Source: Tenodera sinensis (Eukaryota; Arthropoda; Insecta; Mantodea; Mantidae). From it: a DNA stretch of 64,000 bases. Made by a program: the position numbers and the translations under genes. The notes under the pieces are model-generated. The model had not been told where the DNA came from and did no database searches. It saw only the letters and a program-made list of their open reading frames with translations. The stretch's first letter is position 1, and each line of letters starts with the position of its first letter. This document shows, piece by piece, positions 45,930 through 57,936 of this stretch. The stretch is taken from positions 58,161,716 to 58,225,715 of the forward strand of contig CM060969.1 of assembly GCA_030765045.1 (NCBI GenBank), in the 5' to 3' direction.

Positions 45930-47250
45930 GTACGCGTTTTCTAGAACTTCAACCTTTGAATACTAATAAACACAAAGATAATATCAAACTTAAATCCACA
46001 AAAAGTGTTCCCGTTCAAACACTGTTAAGTGAATGTTCAGACAGTAATTTTTCACAGTTTTCGTTTGATTTGTTTGAAGCATTTTTAGCGGCTGTCAATG
46101 TATTATGGAAACTCACCTATCCCACACTTAGAAATTTTATTTAGCAGTACACTAAGTGAGAAGTGCCAGACCAGTCTACTCTTCGCAAACATTACGTGAA
46201 GAGTTGTTACAATCTCGCAATTAAAAAAAATTAGAGAACAGATTGGAGATAATTTTGTGTAGGTGTTAGTCGATTAAACGCAGGACAGTGCAGGTCGGTT
46301 CATTGCAAATTTTAATTGTTGGGTCCCTCAAAAAAGACGAAACAACCACTCCATTTCTCCTTTCAATAGAGCTACTTGATGCTACAAATAGCTCTTCCAT
46401 ATCCAAATGTTTTAATTGGTTCATTGAACTTTCCACGGCCTGATGGTATTCAGGGCGAGCGTGCATTACTCTTTGTAATTATTGATGCTGCGAGGTAGAT
46501 ACATAATAAAAGTTGGCACTGCTCTGAAAGTTATATTTTCAAATATGGTACATTTGACTTGCTTTTCACATGATCGTTTGCAGAAACAATTGTTGGAAAT
46601 TTCCCATTTGTAGATAATATGGTATGTTCTGTAAAGAAACTATTTGTTAAAACATCATATAGAAAACAAGCTTTCAAAGCAACCACACTGAATGCTCCAC
46701 TTCCACCAAAACCTACTATAACGCGTTGGGGAACTTGGTTATGTGCAGTTCTCTATTATTCCAAACATTTGGAGACAATCAGGAATGTAGTGAATATATT
46801 TTATCCCAAAAATTATGAATCAATTAAAATTGCCCAAGATATATTAACGAACCCAGAAGTAGAAAGTAACCTTGCCTATATATCTGCGCATTTCTCTCAT
46901 CTTCCATCTGCCATAACTTGTTGGGAAACCAACAACACTAAGTTGTCCCAATGGTTAAGTGCATTAAAAACCACAATCTCTAAGTTGAATTCACTACCTG
47001 GGACCATTGGCAATGTAGTGAAGGAAAAAGCATGTACTATTGTTTCAAAAAACCCAGGATACGAACAAATGTGTGAGACTGAAGAAATTTTAACAGGGAA
47101 ACGCCCCCAACAGTCCAGTGAAAAGCCACTCAGAGTTAATCAAATAACAGCTTTTGTTCATGCACCTTCTATAATCCTGTGAGGTGGGTAGGCTTTCCCG
47201 AAAGAAATCTTAAGGAGCAACAGGAGGCGGCTAACAATGCAAAATGTAAA
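45930..47250 (+). pseudogene. hAT-type transposase remnant
   Basis: Decayed frames follow the order of a hAT transposase. FDLFEAFLAAVNVLWKL-YPTLRNF comes first, then DQSTLRKHYVKSCYNLAIKK and REQIGDNFV. A gap with GERALLFVIID and TIVGNFPFVDNMV traces follows. The long open frame at 46619-47182 has CSVKKLFVKTSYRKQAFK, LPPKPTITRWGTWLCAVLYY, LETIRNVVNIF and ISAHFSHLPSAITCWE. The PLPP-P-TRWGTWL-A--YY block is diagnostic of a common arthropod hAT group. No BED finger, dimerisation domain or ends were identified at this site. Confidence 0.72.
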
Positions 47251-47826
47251 ACATTTGGTGATAGGAAGCTGCAACAAAAAATTAGTTGAGAGAGAGAAGA
47301 ACTAAATGTGAGCACTCATGCTGTTTTTGTTTTTTCTTATATAAGGAAAATATATTCTGGCCTTTAATATAAATGATAAATTTTGCCGAGTGAAGTCATT
47401 CGTTTGGTTTTTGCAAAGTTTTAATTTTCAGATTATTAAAAATTAACTTATATCTTGATAATTTTTGTTTTTCTGTCTTAATAATGATGTTTGAATATTT
47501 TTTATGGGCATATTTATGTGCATATTGCGGAAGTTTTCGCTGCATAAATGATTGCATATTAAAGGGATTATAAGAGCATATAATTCCTGTCCCAGTTTAT
47601 CAGTATCTGATAACAGTACGTTTAACACCATATAACTCCATTATTTTAGCCGCGGACCATGCATTGCCCATCTCAAATATACCATTCAAAAAACTTGCAT
47701 CACAATAGATATATTACGGAGAAATGCAAAGTTGACACTTGAGGTTCAACGAAGTACACATCGGTTGCTGCAAACTGTCTCGAAGTACAACGATCCTGTT
47801 GTATACTCATAGGAGGGGAGAAAGGT

Positions 47827-47830
<4 letters not shown>

Positions 47831-47881
<51 letters not shown>
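47831..47881. repeat. (GA)n microsatellite
   Basis: About 25 AG units with one interruption. The surrounding 47250-48040 has no recognised gene. Confidence 0.95.
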
Positions 47882-47882
<1 letters not shown>

Positions 47883-48039
47883 TGTAACGGAGCGTTCTTA
47901 GGTCGCTGATTGATGGAGCGAAATTCACGAGCGTTTTATTTTATTTTATATCGTACAATAACCGTCCTCTATAACACCAATCAGCCTGTTATGCTATACG
48001 AGCATTGGTAAATATGAGTTCTATAGACACACTTAAATT

Positions 48040-48560
48040 AGTATACTATGCGTATTTTAACTCTTATCATGAAATATGGAATCTTGTTTTGGGACAATTC
48101 ATTAGAGAGTAAACGAATATTCCTCATGCAAAGTAAGGTACTTCCAACACCCACAGCAGACTCTCATACAAAAATCGTTTTAGAAAACTGAAGATCTTGC
48201 CCTTCATGCATATATTCTCGATCTCAAAATTCCTTACATACAGTCGAGCCACATTTATGACAAACCATAAAATTTATTAGATAGACATTACACAAAAGAG
48301 CAACATCTATCATCCCAGTGCAAAACTTTCTTGCTTCCAGAAAGATGTATACCATGAAAACATAAAATATTTGATGCTTTTCCTAATGCTCTTAAGGGAA
48401 AATGCTTTTAAAGAATATCTGTACTCAAAATCATTTTTTTCTGTACAAAATTACCTGAATGACAAACTATCCTGTTGATGCCTATGTAGCTTTGTAAGTA
48501 GTTTCTAGCTGATTTGGTGACAAATTATTGTCAATTACATTTGATGCCTACTCGAAAGCT
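48040..48560 (+). pseudogene. LINE RT C-terminal fragment, clade uncertain
   Basis: A broken frame reads LVYYAYFNSYHEIWNLVLG, NIPHAK, FRKLKILPFMHIYSRSQN, LHKRATSIIPVQNF and FYSLDEYLND. The order YYAYF-S---YGI--WG, then F--L-ILPL--QYI, then the N-R---L, and F--K-FL---FYS--E is the C-terminal tail of an insect non-LTR reverse transcriptase. RT motifs and ends are missing. It is heavily mutated. Confidence 0.5.
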
Positions 48561-49095
48561 ACTTAAATTTACGTATATGTATTGAACTGACAAAAGATGC
48601 TATGCATTGCTAATTATAACAAGATAATGGAAGGTGGCAGGAAAAGCCTAGTCAAAGTTTAAACAAATTTAAATTTGTATTTGTAAATATACATTATGTT
48701 AGTCTTATAAGCACACAGAAGATTTGATTGTATTTGTGAATTTATCCCTGCTATGTTTTTGTGCCTGTATATAATGTGTTCTTATGCTATATTGGGCATT
48801 TCTGTTGACATGTTCAATGTTCACGGGCCTCTAAGGCTACTTTGAAAACTCACTGAACGCATCCAACCTGGTACATTGAATATTATCAGAACTCTGAACA
48901 AACATAAATACATGAAATCGACCAGATTATTCACCACCTGACTGAGCATTCTTTGTCCACCCCTTACCCTTTGTTAATCACATTCTAGAATGAAGTCACT
49001 GAGGCGGGTACTTTGACAGTGCTTCGTGAAAGGCCGCTATTACCTGTCTTAATGAGAGGACCAGCGAGACTGCTGTTCTCACTGTTTATTGTTAG

Positions 49096-49200
49096 GGTAG
49101 GGTTACCAGACGTCCGGAAATCCCGCACATGTCCTTTCACTTTAACCATTTGTCCGGCGTCCGGAGGGAATTTTCGAAAAGTCTCTAATGTCCTACATTT
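49096..49200 (+). mobile_element. hAT-like terminal fragment
   Basis: TAGGGTAGGGTTACCAGACG, then GTCCGGAAATCCCGCACATG and GTCCGGCGTCCGGAGGGAAT, resembles the ends of hAT-like non-autonomous elements that begin TAGGGT-ACCA-ACGTCC. The other end is not present, and LINE F begins right after it at 49205. Confidence 0.4.
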
Positions 49201-49204
49201 TCAA

Positions 49205-50592
49205 ACACCCCGAAAGCGGTGATTTCCGAAATCCAAAGCCTGAATCCCAACAAATCCCCTGGGCATGACGGCGTCACGGCGCTCATGCTCCAGCACCTAC
49301 CCAAAAAGGCTGTGGTCCGCTTGACCCGGATCTTCAATGCATGCCTCCGTCTTCGTCACTTTCCGGTTTTCTGGAAGGAGGCGAGGATGGTATGTATATT
49401 GAAACCGAGCAAGAACCCAGTCTTTCCTAACAACTACCGTTCCATCAGCATTCTCCCAATCGTCTCAAAAGTTTTTGAGCGATTGCTCCTTACCCGCCTA
49501 ATACCTCTTTTTGAGGAGAGGCAACTCCTACCGGATCACCAGTTTGGTTTTCGTCGGTGACATTCCACGACCATGCAGTTGCTGCGTGTGGCCGAGATGG
49601 TATCCCTGGGTTTCCAGGGAAACATCAAGACCATAGCGGTGCTGCTGGACATGGAGAAGGCTTTCGCCACAACTTGGCACCAAGGCCTACTGTACAAACT
49701 AAAGCAGGCAAATATCCCTCCTGCATATCTCACTATTATCAGCAGTTTCCTTCAGGACCGCACTTTCAGAGTGAAAGTGGAAGGAAAACTGTCTACAATA
49801 AGACAAATAGCGGCAGGAGTCCCAGAGGGCAGTGTACTCTCCCTGCTACTCTTCGCAGCTTACATGTCCGATTTCCCCACGGAACAACATACTGTGACAT
49901 GCCAGTATGCGGACGACGTCCTCATCATGGCACAAAATAAAAATGTGAGATATTGCCTCCCTCCCCTTCAACGACAACTCGACGCCGTCGACCGTTGGAG
50001 TGAGAAGTGGAGAATGGCTATTAGTCCGGGGAAAAGCTCCGCTCTCCTTCTTGGTAAGGTTCGCCATTGGCGGCCGGAACGGTCTCTTCGGCTTAGGCGG
50101 AGAAATATCCCTTGGGTAACCTCCGCCAAATATCTAGGCGTTCTCCTCGATTGCGGGCTAACCCACGCCCAACACGTCCGCGCAAAGGCCAAACTTGGTC
50201 ACGCTGCGCTCAGACAGCTCTACCCTATCCTCAGATCTACCATGCCCAACCACCTAAAATTAAGGATTTATCGGGCAATCATTCCGCCATTGATCTTATA
50301 CGGCTGCGAAGTCTGGGGATCGGCAGCACCATCTAACATACGCAAACTGCAATCAGTGCAGAACAGGGCGCTAAGAATGATATTCAATACCGGACGTAGA
50401 TTCCCATCTTACATCCTTCACAACCAATCAGGACTTCCCTACATCATGGACATGGTAAGGGAGCGATCCCGAACCATTCATTCCAAACTAAACTCCCACG
50501 CCAATCAGCTGGTACGGGCATTAGGTCAATACGACCACACAGCACCTCGAAGAAGGAAAAGCTACCGCCTACCCAAGGACGCCCTTGGATAA
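49205..50592 (+). pseudogene. reverse transcriptase of LINE F
   Basis: The frame reads NKSPGHDGVTALMLQHLPKK, FNACLRLRHFPVFWKEARMV, NYRSISILPIVSKVFERLL and DHQFGFRR, then a TGA at 49558-49560 in place of the expected glycine or histidine codon. It continues with MQLLRVAEMVSLGFQG, LLDMEKAFATTWHQGLLYK, AGVPEGSVLSLLLFAAYMSD, catalytic CQYADDVLIM, AKYLGVLLDCGL and IIPPLILYGCEVWGSAAPSN, to a stop at 50592. The catalytic aspartates are intact. The relation to C1 and C2 RT is clear but distant. The single internal stop suggests relatively recent loss. Confidence 0.9.
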
Positions 50593-50890
50593 GGGTAATG
50601 CCACTCCCATCTTCTAATACATCATTACCCCAACACCTATTCCTGCCCCCTTTCTGTATCCTAAACTAGGCATACAGAAAGAATCCATTGCCAAGGACAC
50701 AAAAGCATGACAAGATAAAGACAACCTCCAATACCGCACAGATAAAGTCGCATTAGCGGCTAGGTGCTGTGCAAACACGACATCCCGTACAGGAGAACCT
50801 GTACGACCTGAACTCGGTCACTGGTCACAAGCAGTGATCGTTAGAAAATTAACTGGAAACTGGGAAAATAGAAAAGAATAATTGATTATT
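49205..50890 (+). mobile_element. Jockey-type LINE copy F, 5'-truncated
   Basis: The copy begins inside the RT domain and runs through the end of ORF2 (50592) into a 3' UTR with a small hairpin (GTACAGG and CCTGTAC near 50789-50806). It is the least decayed RT in the window: one stop separates two otherwise open frames. Neither its tail nor a target duplication could be placed with confidence. Confidence 0.82.
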
Positions 50891-51739
50891 AGTCATAATT
50901 GCAATTCGCTTTGGCAAGATGGTATACTCATGCATTAATAACATTGAACGAGAGATTAGAAACGCAGCATTTGCACTCCAAGGCAAAGAAATGCGATGTT
51001 TTACTCTCGCTCTTCTATTTAAACCTTGGTTTTCCGAGAATAAGGAAGTAGAAAGTAAACAACGTGTCTTCTAAGAAACAAAACTTCTGAAAACCCTGTC
51101 GGTATTTCAGATATTGAAAGTTTCTTTGGTCAGCCCACAGTCAACATATGCTGGCACTCCGTTTCACGTACTTTATCACCACGTATCATACAAATCCATG
51201 CAAACTTTATCATCACATGTTCGAAATGCTTTAGTAGGGTTAAGAATAGAAAATAAATGTGTGGCAGATACAAATCTGGTGGCATACGTCGACCAAACTA
51301 ATTGCGAAAGATTAGTTTTTTAGAGAAGTATGATTACTTTGTTGATCACATTAATTATTTCAGGATTTTAAGAAAATATACATGTATATGCCTTTGCGTA
51401 AGTATTAATAGCATCTAAATTATGACTTTACATTATTTTTGCATGGATCGATAATGTCCTACATTTCCATACAATAATCTGGTAATCCTATGTTACTGAC
51501 ATAGAGAGACAACTGCAGTTTTAATTTTGGTCCGCTTTCGTAGAATTGAACCGACTAATTCACACAAATGACGTCACTGGCGAGCCCAATGGTAGATTAC
51601 CCACAGCAATTAGAAGTTTCTGTATTAGCCTGGTTAAGTTTATCAGTGTGAATATACTAAATTAGTGTTATATGTTGATGATTCTACTGGTATTAATTTT
51701 CGTTTTGAGTGCATTAAGGTTGCCTAAGTTAAATCATGT
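50891..51739. other. unassigned spacer
   Basis: No recognisable coding signal or repeat. Confidence 0.5.
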
Positions 51740-52010
51740 AAACCTGTTCATCTTAAACAAATTGTTTTGGAAATTGGTGAGGGTATTTTCACTACCGATG
51801 GCCAAATCCTTTTCGGCAAAAGATCTGAGGTGAAAGTAGCAGCACAAAAAACATTTACCGTTCAGCAACGTATCGGCTGTCACAAGCATGTAGTGGTTCA
51901 AAATGGTGCTAAGAAACACATTTTCCAACTAGTGTTCACATAAGGCACATCAACTAATGAAGATAGGGTTAGCAAATTATTTTGTCTAAATGTAGAATAC
52001 AATGGTAAAA
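51740..52010 (+). pseudogene. hAT transposase N-terminal fragment (decayed BED finger)
   Basis: One frame reads FTTDGQILFGKRSEVKVAAQ, then KTFTVQQRIGCHKHV. This follows the BED-type finger of hAT transposases (DG-ILFCK-C--KV---KR-TV-QH----KH). Both cysteines are replaced (by glycine and arginine) and one histidine is altered, so zinc binding is lost. The rest of the transposase is absent. Confidence 0.55.
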
Positions 52011-52121
52011 AATGCAGGGCATTATTGGTTCATGTAAAAATTTGCAAAAATAATGTAAAGTTTTAATTAAAATGCAGTTATATATTTAATATACGTATTT
52101 ATATGTATAATATATTAATAT

Positions 52122-52575
52122 TGTCACCGCGCCCGCCGCATCTAATTGCCGACAACAGCAGTGTCACCCATCGCATTATTGTCGGCACTACCGCAAAGGA
52201 GCCGAAGGAAAGAGACAGAGAATGGCCGCATTGTTGGGGCGCTTGCCGAAAGAGAGAAAAGGATAGAGACTTCGGGAACCTTCTGCTTTGTATTTCACCG
52301 CAATAACTGAACTTTCCAGAAAAGTGCCTGGGATATATAAATAGCGGTAAAGTGCGACAGAAGAGTCAGTCAGACGTATGTGAAGCGTTGAGTAGTCGTG
52401 CCGACGGAGAAGGGACAGTTCTTGTGTTACGAATTCGGAGCCGTGCTGTTGGTGAATCGGAAAAGACTTTCTTACTGTTGCAACGAGTGTACAAAGTTAC
52501 TGTTTACGGAAATAAAAGTGTTTCTTTATCTAGACTACATCTGTCGTCTTTACTTTACACCCAACCAAAGTCACA
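52122..52575 (+). mobile_element. probable solo LTR
   Basis: This 454-base block starts TGTCACCGCGCCC and ends GTCACA, so it has TG and CA ends. It is flanked by ATAT on both sides, a short duplication of low weight in A/T-rich DNA. Inside are a TATA box (GATATATAAATAGC near 52330), an initiator-like AGTCAGTCAGAC 40 bases on, and a polyadenylation signal AATAAAAG near 52511. This U3-R-U5 order is typical of a Gypsy or BEL LTR. It is much richer in G+C than the flanks. No second LTR or internal region lies nearby. Confidence 0.55.
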
Positions 52576-52579
52576 ATAT

Positions 52580-53369
52580 ATACATGATATAAATGAATAA
52601 CACCGCACGAATTTTACTGGTGATAAACGGTTCATAGGCAATCAATTTGAGATAGGAAACCTATGGTACAGATTGCAAATTACAGAACTTAAAATTGTTT
52701 GAGGGTGTGCACGCCACTGATTATGTCCATTGCAACTGTAACGCATGATAAGAAAACAAGCAGGCAAAATTCGTAGCCTGTCTGTTTAGCGTAATGCTTA
52801 TGGTGCCAGGACGCGGAAGTACACACATCTTAAAAGCACAGGTTCAAATACCCATAAACAAATAGTTCTATGTTCTTTTTTCTTCCTTTCTTCATAAGCG
52901 CGTGCTTAATCTGTTTTGATTTACAGGAAATAGTTGTGTCGTGTTGTAATTTTTCGTTTCACTAATACTTAAACTTTCTGTTTCAAGTTTGTTTAACTAT
53001 TATTTGTACTTGCATGATCTAAATAGGAGTTACACACCATGGGCGTCGCGAAGGGGGGGGGGGCAAGGGAGGGCCCCGGCCCCCCCTTGGAAATTAATGA
53101 ACTTAATGTGCTGACTATTAAACTATTATTTTAATTTTTATGTAAAGAACAATTTCTATTTAGCGCAAATTTATCCGCAACAATAAGTTTTGACAACAAA
53201 ATAATGAATCAATGTTATCTAATTGCAAAATTCTAACAGTTGCCCCCCCCCCCCTGGTAAAAAGTCTGCCGACGTTCATATTACACACTAATAATTTCTT
53301 TTCTTTTTAAATAACATGGTTCAAGTCTAACTAGCAGCTTAGAAAGAAGTAAATAATTAAAAATTATTC
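52580..53369. other. unassigned spacer with G and C homopolymer runs
   Basis: It contains a poly-G run near 53055 and a poly-C run near 53243 with GGCCCCGGCCCCCCC nearby. No gene is recognised. Confidence 0.45.
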
Positions 53370-53450
53370 ATCATCCTGATGATGGGAGAGATGCACACTC
53401 CCGAAACGTCGAAGGCTCTCCAACACTACCACTGGCTCGAAGCCCCAGAA
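53370..53450 (+). ncRNA. Penelope-type terminal fragment with hammerhead-like core
   Basis: CTGATGA (53376-53382) is followed by a hairpin with arms GGGAG and CTCCC and then GAAAC (53403-53407). This is the same order as in the Penelope remnant at 12555-12600 (minus strand), and both continue CGT. Downstream sequence (CCCAGAATATCTTGAA) is similar in kind to Penelope terminal repeats. No Penelope coding region lies beside it. Confidence 0.5.
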
Positions 53451-53479
53451 TATCTTGAATAAGTAAATAATTGATAAAC

Positions 53480-54180
53480 ACTTGAAAGAGAATAAGGTTG
53501 AATTATTATTAACAAAAATTGAATTACTCGCAATATTAACATTGCAATACAGTAGGTAGATACAGGCGGAATAAATAATGAGTAAGTGGAGATTTCATAT
53601 CTAGATTTCTTAATTAAATCTGACAATAAATTGAGCGATTCAATAAGAGAAAGAAAACAGGCAAGGAATGAGTTTATTATACAAGAAAAAAGATTTTCTC
53701 TAATGGAATAATAACCAGAAATAGTAAACTAAAGATTTATAAAACATTAATTAGGCCAGACCTATGGGTCTGAGGTTTGTCTACCACAATGAACAATGAA
53801 CGATGAGAAGGCTTTGTGATCTTTCGAGGGAACACCCAGACAAATGTTTGGACCCGTACATTGTGGTGCACAGGTTTGGTGAGAGAGAAACAATCAAGAA
53901 ATAAATTATTTAATAGAAGCTCAAGATGCTGTTAGATTTATAAAATCCCAGAGACTTAGACTTAGATGGTGGGACACCTGGAAAGAATGGGGTATGAGTG
54001 AAATCCAAAGAAAATGTGAAAGGGGAAAATATTTTCACAAAGAAGGAAAGGCAGAACAAAGTGGATGGATTGTATGTGGGAAGATCTTGCTGCAATGGGA
54101 GTCGGAGGCTGGAGAAGGAAGACGCATGATAGAAGAGAAGGGAAGAAAATAGTAGGGAAGGTCAAGTTGGTGGCCTCTAA
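53480..54180 (+). pseudogene. LINE RT C-terminal fragment (RTE-like)
   Basis: Decayed frames read SIRERKQARNEFI, then RFIKH-LGQTYGSEVCLPQ, EKAL-SFEGTPRQMFGPVH, and the better-kept AQDAVRFIKSQRLRLRWWDT. The order KIYKTLIRP-LTYGSE, E--ALR-FER--LR-IFGPV, and D-VRFIKSQRLRW-GH is the C-terminal part of an RTE-like insect endonuclease-RT element. RT motifs are absent here. Stops and shifts are frequent. Confidence 0.65.
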
Positions 54181-54309
54181 CATCAATACATAGCCGACAT
54201 CGACGCACAAATGATCCGCGAACCCTGTTGAGCATCATGGTGCGTTATGAATCTCACCAATGACTGCAATAATGTGGGCAACCAGCGTATCCTCAGAATC
54301 TATTAATGA

Positions 54310-55192
54310 TGATACACCATAGTTTAAAGATAACCCCAGAAAAAGAAATCCGTGGGATTGAGATCCGGCGTATGAGATGGCCAAGGCATGGTAGGACTGC
54401 CTCATCCGATCCAACGATTGGGGAAGACCCGATTTAGATGTTCCCGTACGCTTATAGCATAATGCGCAGGAGCTCCGTAGTGTTGGAAATGCGGTTGAGC
54501 GCGAACATCAAGCGACACTTCTTCCAAAAGAAATATTTTATAAGCGTTGCCACGCAGTCGATGAGGAAGGTGTGGCCCAAAGATGTGATCAGAAATAATG
54601 CCAGCCAACATGTTCACTATAAACTGCTGTTGCTGACTCTTCTGAACAGCGGCATGGGGTTTTTCGTATGCTCTTATGTAACTATTCTTTTAGTTTAGAA
54701 TCGGACCATCCCTGATAAACGTGGCTTCATCGGTGAACAACACCACTGAAAACAGTTCCGATGGCTGGCTTAAGACCCATCGCAGCACTGCCAGCATAAC
54801 TCACAATCTTCCGAAGTTAAGGCTTGCACCTTTTGCAGATGGAAGGGGTAGAGCTGTTCCTCATGCAAGACTTGCCATACACTTGTGTGGTTGACGCCCA
54901 TTGTGTGAGCAATAGTGCAGGTTGATGGTTCCTGTTCCAGTAAACGCAGTACGTTTTCTTCAAACTCTGGAGTGCGGTGGGTACGTCTTGCACCGCAACC
55001 TGCTTTATTGGACACCACAGAATCACGTTCTCGTAACTGCCCATCTACAGATACGAAAGTAGTCCGATGGGGCTGCCGTCTATTGGGATACCTTTCACTG
55101 TAAATCCGTGCAGCTATTGCAGAACAACCTCCTGCTTCGCCATACACTAGGTGCATGTCGGCTAATTCTGCAAAAATGTAATTTTGTTCCAT
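54310..55192 (-). pseudogene. mariner-like transposase (DUF4817 N-terminus)
   Basis: I start at the ATG at 55192 (MEQNYIFAELADMHLVYGEA). The N-terminus is a DUF4817/helix-turn-helix region with ARIYSERYPNRRQPHRTTF, followed by a second HTH-like TIAHTMGVNHTSVWQVLHEE. A stop and frameshift come near 54770. The catalytic part follows with LFTDEATF, then FQHYGAPAHY where family members have an aspartate at the tyrosine, and SHTPDLNPTDFFFWGYL. Loss of the second catalytic aspartate plus the shift make it dead. Terminal inverted repeats were not found. Confidence 0.8.
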
Positions 55193-55259
55193 GTTCCCAG
55201 AGTACCTTTTTAACTGCTTCAACGCAATGTTATTGTATGCTGAAGGAAATAGGAAATGA

Positions 55260-56400
55260 GACTTGGGTGACTTGAGTAGGAAACAATCACCATATGGTAG
55301 TGTTAGTGTCTTCCAGGATTATTAGGTCACCTATCACCAATATTAGACGTTTTTCATGCTTACACGTAAGTATTCAGTACCTCTTTTGGGGAGTTGTAAT
55401 ACTTTGTACTATTACTTGGTTCAATGTTTTGTGAACAATGTTTTGTGATACTGACATGTTAGGTGATCTTTCATAATGTTTCACCAAATAAAGGAACCCA
55501 TTCAACATGAATTTTGTTTCAGAGTCTGCGGCAAACCAGAACTTTAAACCAAACTTATCTATTTGTTAGTAATATATTGAGTAAAGCGACATCGAGCCTT
55601 ACATAGATACAGCTGCTCATTTGTAGTAATATCTGCACCTGGTTTGTAGCTCAGTATGCAGTTGCGTACAAATGGATTCCAGATTGGAGTGGCTGCTGCA
55701 AACCATCAATCTTCAGTCTCTCTTTACGTGTATGTTTATTTTCAAATCTAAGCATCCTCATCATAATCTCAATAAATTTGCTCCTTCCCATACCATGAAA
55801 TTGTGGCCTGCACACCTGTGACCATAGACATTTCAAGGGGAAGTTCTTCCCTCCATACTGCCCATGTACATACAATATGGCAAGTTGGTCAAGCTCAAGA
55901 ACCCAAGGGTTCTCCTGAAGGACTTTACAGGCCCTAATTTCTGTGGAATCTTTTAAATTCTGGAGAATATTAGCATTCATCAACACTCGCCATGCGCTGG
56001 TATAGTTTCCACTCATAAGTTTCTTCGCATGATCTGTAGGTCCTGGCCTTTCTGTCAGTACATTATGACGCCTACGCCTTCCAGGTGTATTTCCTGATTC
56101 AACTCTTGTCCTCACTGTACCATCAATAGTATCCTTACTTTCCACAGTTGGAAAAATTGTTTTCTGTGGAGCTTCACATCTCCGATTGAATCCGCCTCTC
56201 TTTCGTGGAGCAGGGACGTGTGTTACTTGGGACAGTTCGGTAACAGGGTGTTAATCAGCCGGTTTCTCTACATGATTTTCATTCATTGTATTATCACCAA
56301 TATCGGATTTGGATCCAAGCGCTGAGGGATATATTAACATCATCAGCATAATTTATGATAATTCATCATTATTAAACATGTTTTCTCCTTCTGACTCGCT
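55260..56400 (-). pseudogene. piggyBac-type transposase remnant
   Basis: The open frame 56145-55651 has NPWVLELDQLAILYVHGQYG, KNFPLKCLWSQVCRPQFHGM, SKFIEIMMRMLRFENKHTRK and ERLKIDGL, matching the DDE_Tnp_1_7 core of piggyBac transposases (LY-RG-Y--KN--LK-LW, then M-R--F--I-R-LRFD-K-TR--R---DK). Decayed frames continue to about 55260 with ADITTNEQLYLCKARCRFTQ and MGSFIW. The upstream part to 56400 is an acidic N-terminal region with stops. TTAA-flanked ends were not located. It sits end-to-end with the mariner remnant on the same strand. Confidence 0.75.
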
Positions 56401-56871
56401 GCCTGGTATACTGGTAATAATTCAATATTTCCTCATCACTTTGAAGATACGATAATAATTCTGATGTAACATGGCAGGCATAAGGTATAAAGTATAACTT
56501 CAAAAATATTTTTCAATTCAATATATTGACACATTTGCTAAAACACGTCCACACTCACGCTAAACATTATCAAACTAGGCTTCAACAATGACCGAAAACC
56601 TGGATTGCTTTCAGAACACGTTGTTACCATTATTTAGTTACGTGCCCCCCTCCGTTACAATACCTCGTACCTGGATGATAAGAGATAGTAATATCACAAA
56701 ATAGCTCCACATACCAGCATTGTCATTGCTATAGGAAATTCGGTATGTGTGTCATAATAAGTCAATTATACATAATACTGAATACAGCAACATGTTCATA
56801 ACGCTAAGCTTGCATAAACTAGCACACTTACTTCTTACAGTGTGATAGTGAATCGCTTCCCGGCCTTCGAA
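56401..56871. other. unassigned spacer
   Basis: No recognisable coding signal. Confidence 0.5.
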
Positions 56872-57610
56872 GTTCTTTGTTCTTGCTGCACAAGTTTTTA
56901 GAAAATCGACGCTTCTATGTCCAAGTGGGCCAGACCTTATCCCGGGAGAGTGTAATGTAGCCTGGCGTCCCACAAGGATCAATCATGTCGCCCTTCTTGT
57001 ACATGCTTTTCACGAATAATTTCCCAGTGAATGCAGGATGCAAGGCCGCCATATAGGCTGACGACACTGCAATATACAACCATCATAAAAATCTCGCTTC
57101 GGTCTTGCAGAAATGCAGCGATATGTAAACCACTTTCTCTCGTGGCTCCGTGATTGGAAAATCAAAATTAACCCCAGCAAATGCCAGCTCATCCGTTTTT
57201 CAAAACATCACACTTTGTCAATGGACCTAACAGTCGCTGGTGAAATATTGCACTGTCATCGGCAAGCTAAAGGCCTAGGCGTCACCATGGATCGTACAAT
57301 GTGGTGGTCCGCCCACATAAAAGGTACCGCCAAGGGCAGACAGCGACTAAAATTATGCGCGCCTGTCTTCCGCAGCAAACAGTCAAAACTGAAATCAAAG
57401 CTTAAATTATAGAAATCCTCCATTCTTTCGGTGGTCCAGTATGTTTGTGTGGCCTGGGCCAGTGCCTCCAAAACATCAGTTAAACAACTCCAAACCTCCA
57501 TAACCTCTCCCTCCGCAATATCCTCTCTGCTCCCCTCCACACCACCAACTACATCCTACACCAAGAAACCCACCTCCCATCCATCCCAGAGGCAGAGACC
57601 AAAAGAGCCT
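56872..57610 (+). mobile_element. LINE D2: left half of a Jockey-type copy split by C2
   Basis: This aligns with D1 from the middle of RT (HKFLENRRFYVQVG) through the catalytic box (where the tyrosine codon has become a TAG: the context reads stop-ADDTAIYN), RYVNHFLSWLRDWKIKINPS, and the C-terminal part to EAETKRA. It stops at AGAGCCT (57604-57610), the target duplication of C2. The continuation in the same frame is at 61809. The 5' side is truncated near 56872. Confidence 0.88.
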
Positions 57611-57936
57611 CATAGACTAGACTAGACTACCAGATGGCAGGCTGAGAACAGCCCGAGGTGTGTCATTCGTATACCTGCCCTTGTAGGGCTTAACCACTGT
57701 ATGACGGGATTAGGATGTTATAGGATGGCTGGTGAAGAATGGGGATTGTGGATTGTTAGGAGGTAGCATAAATTTATGCTCCTCATCGGGTGTTAATTTT
57801 AGCGTGCAACTACCGTTGGGTACTTCTGATGGGTGGTCCAAATATGGATATTTGGCGAAAAATTTTTGACTTCCAATCTACTCTTGGAAGGACTCTAAGG
57901 AGCTCAGCTTGCGCTGTTGATGGGGTAGCTCCTGTG

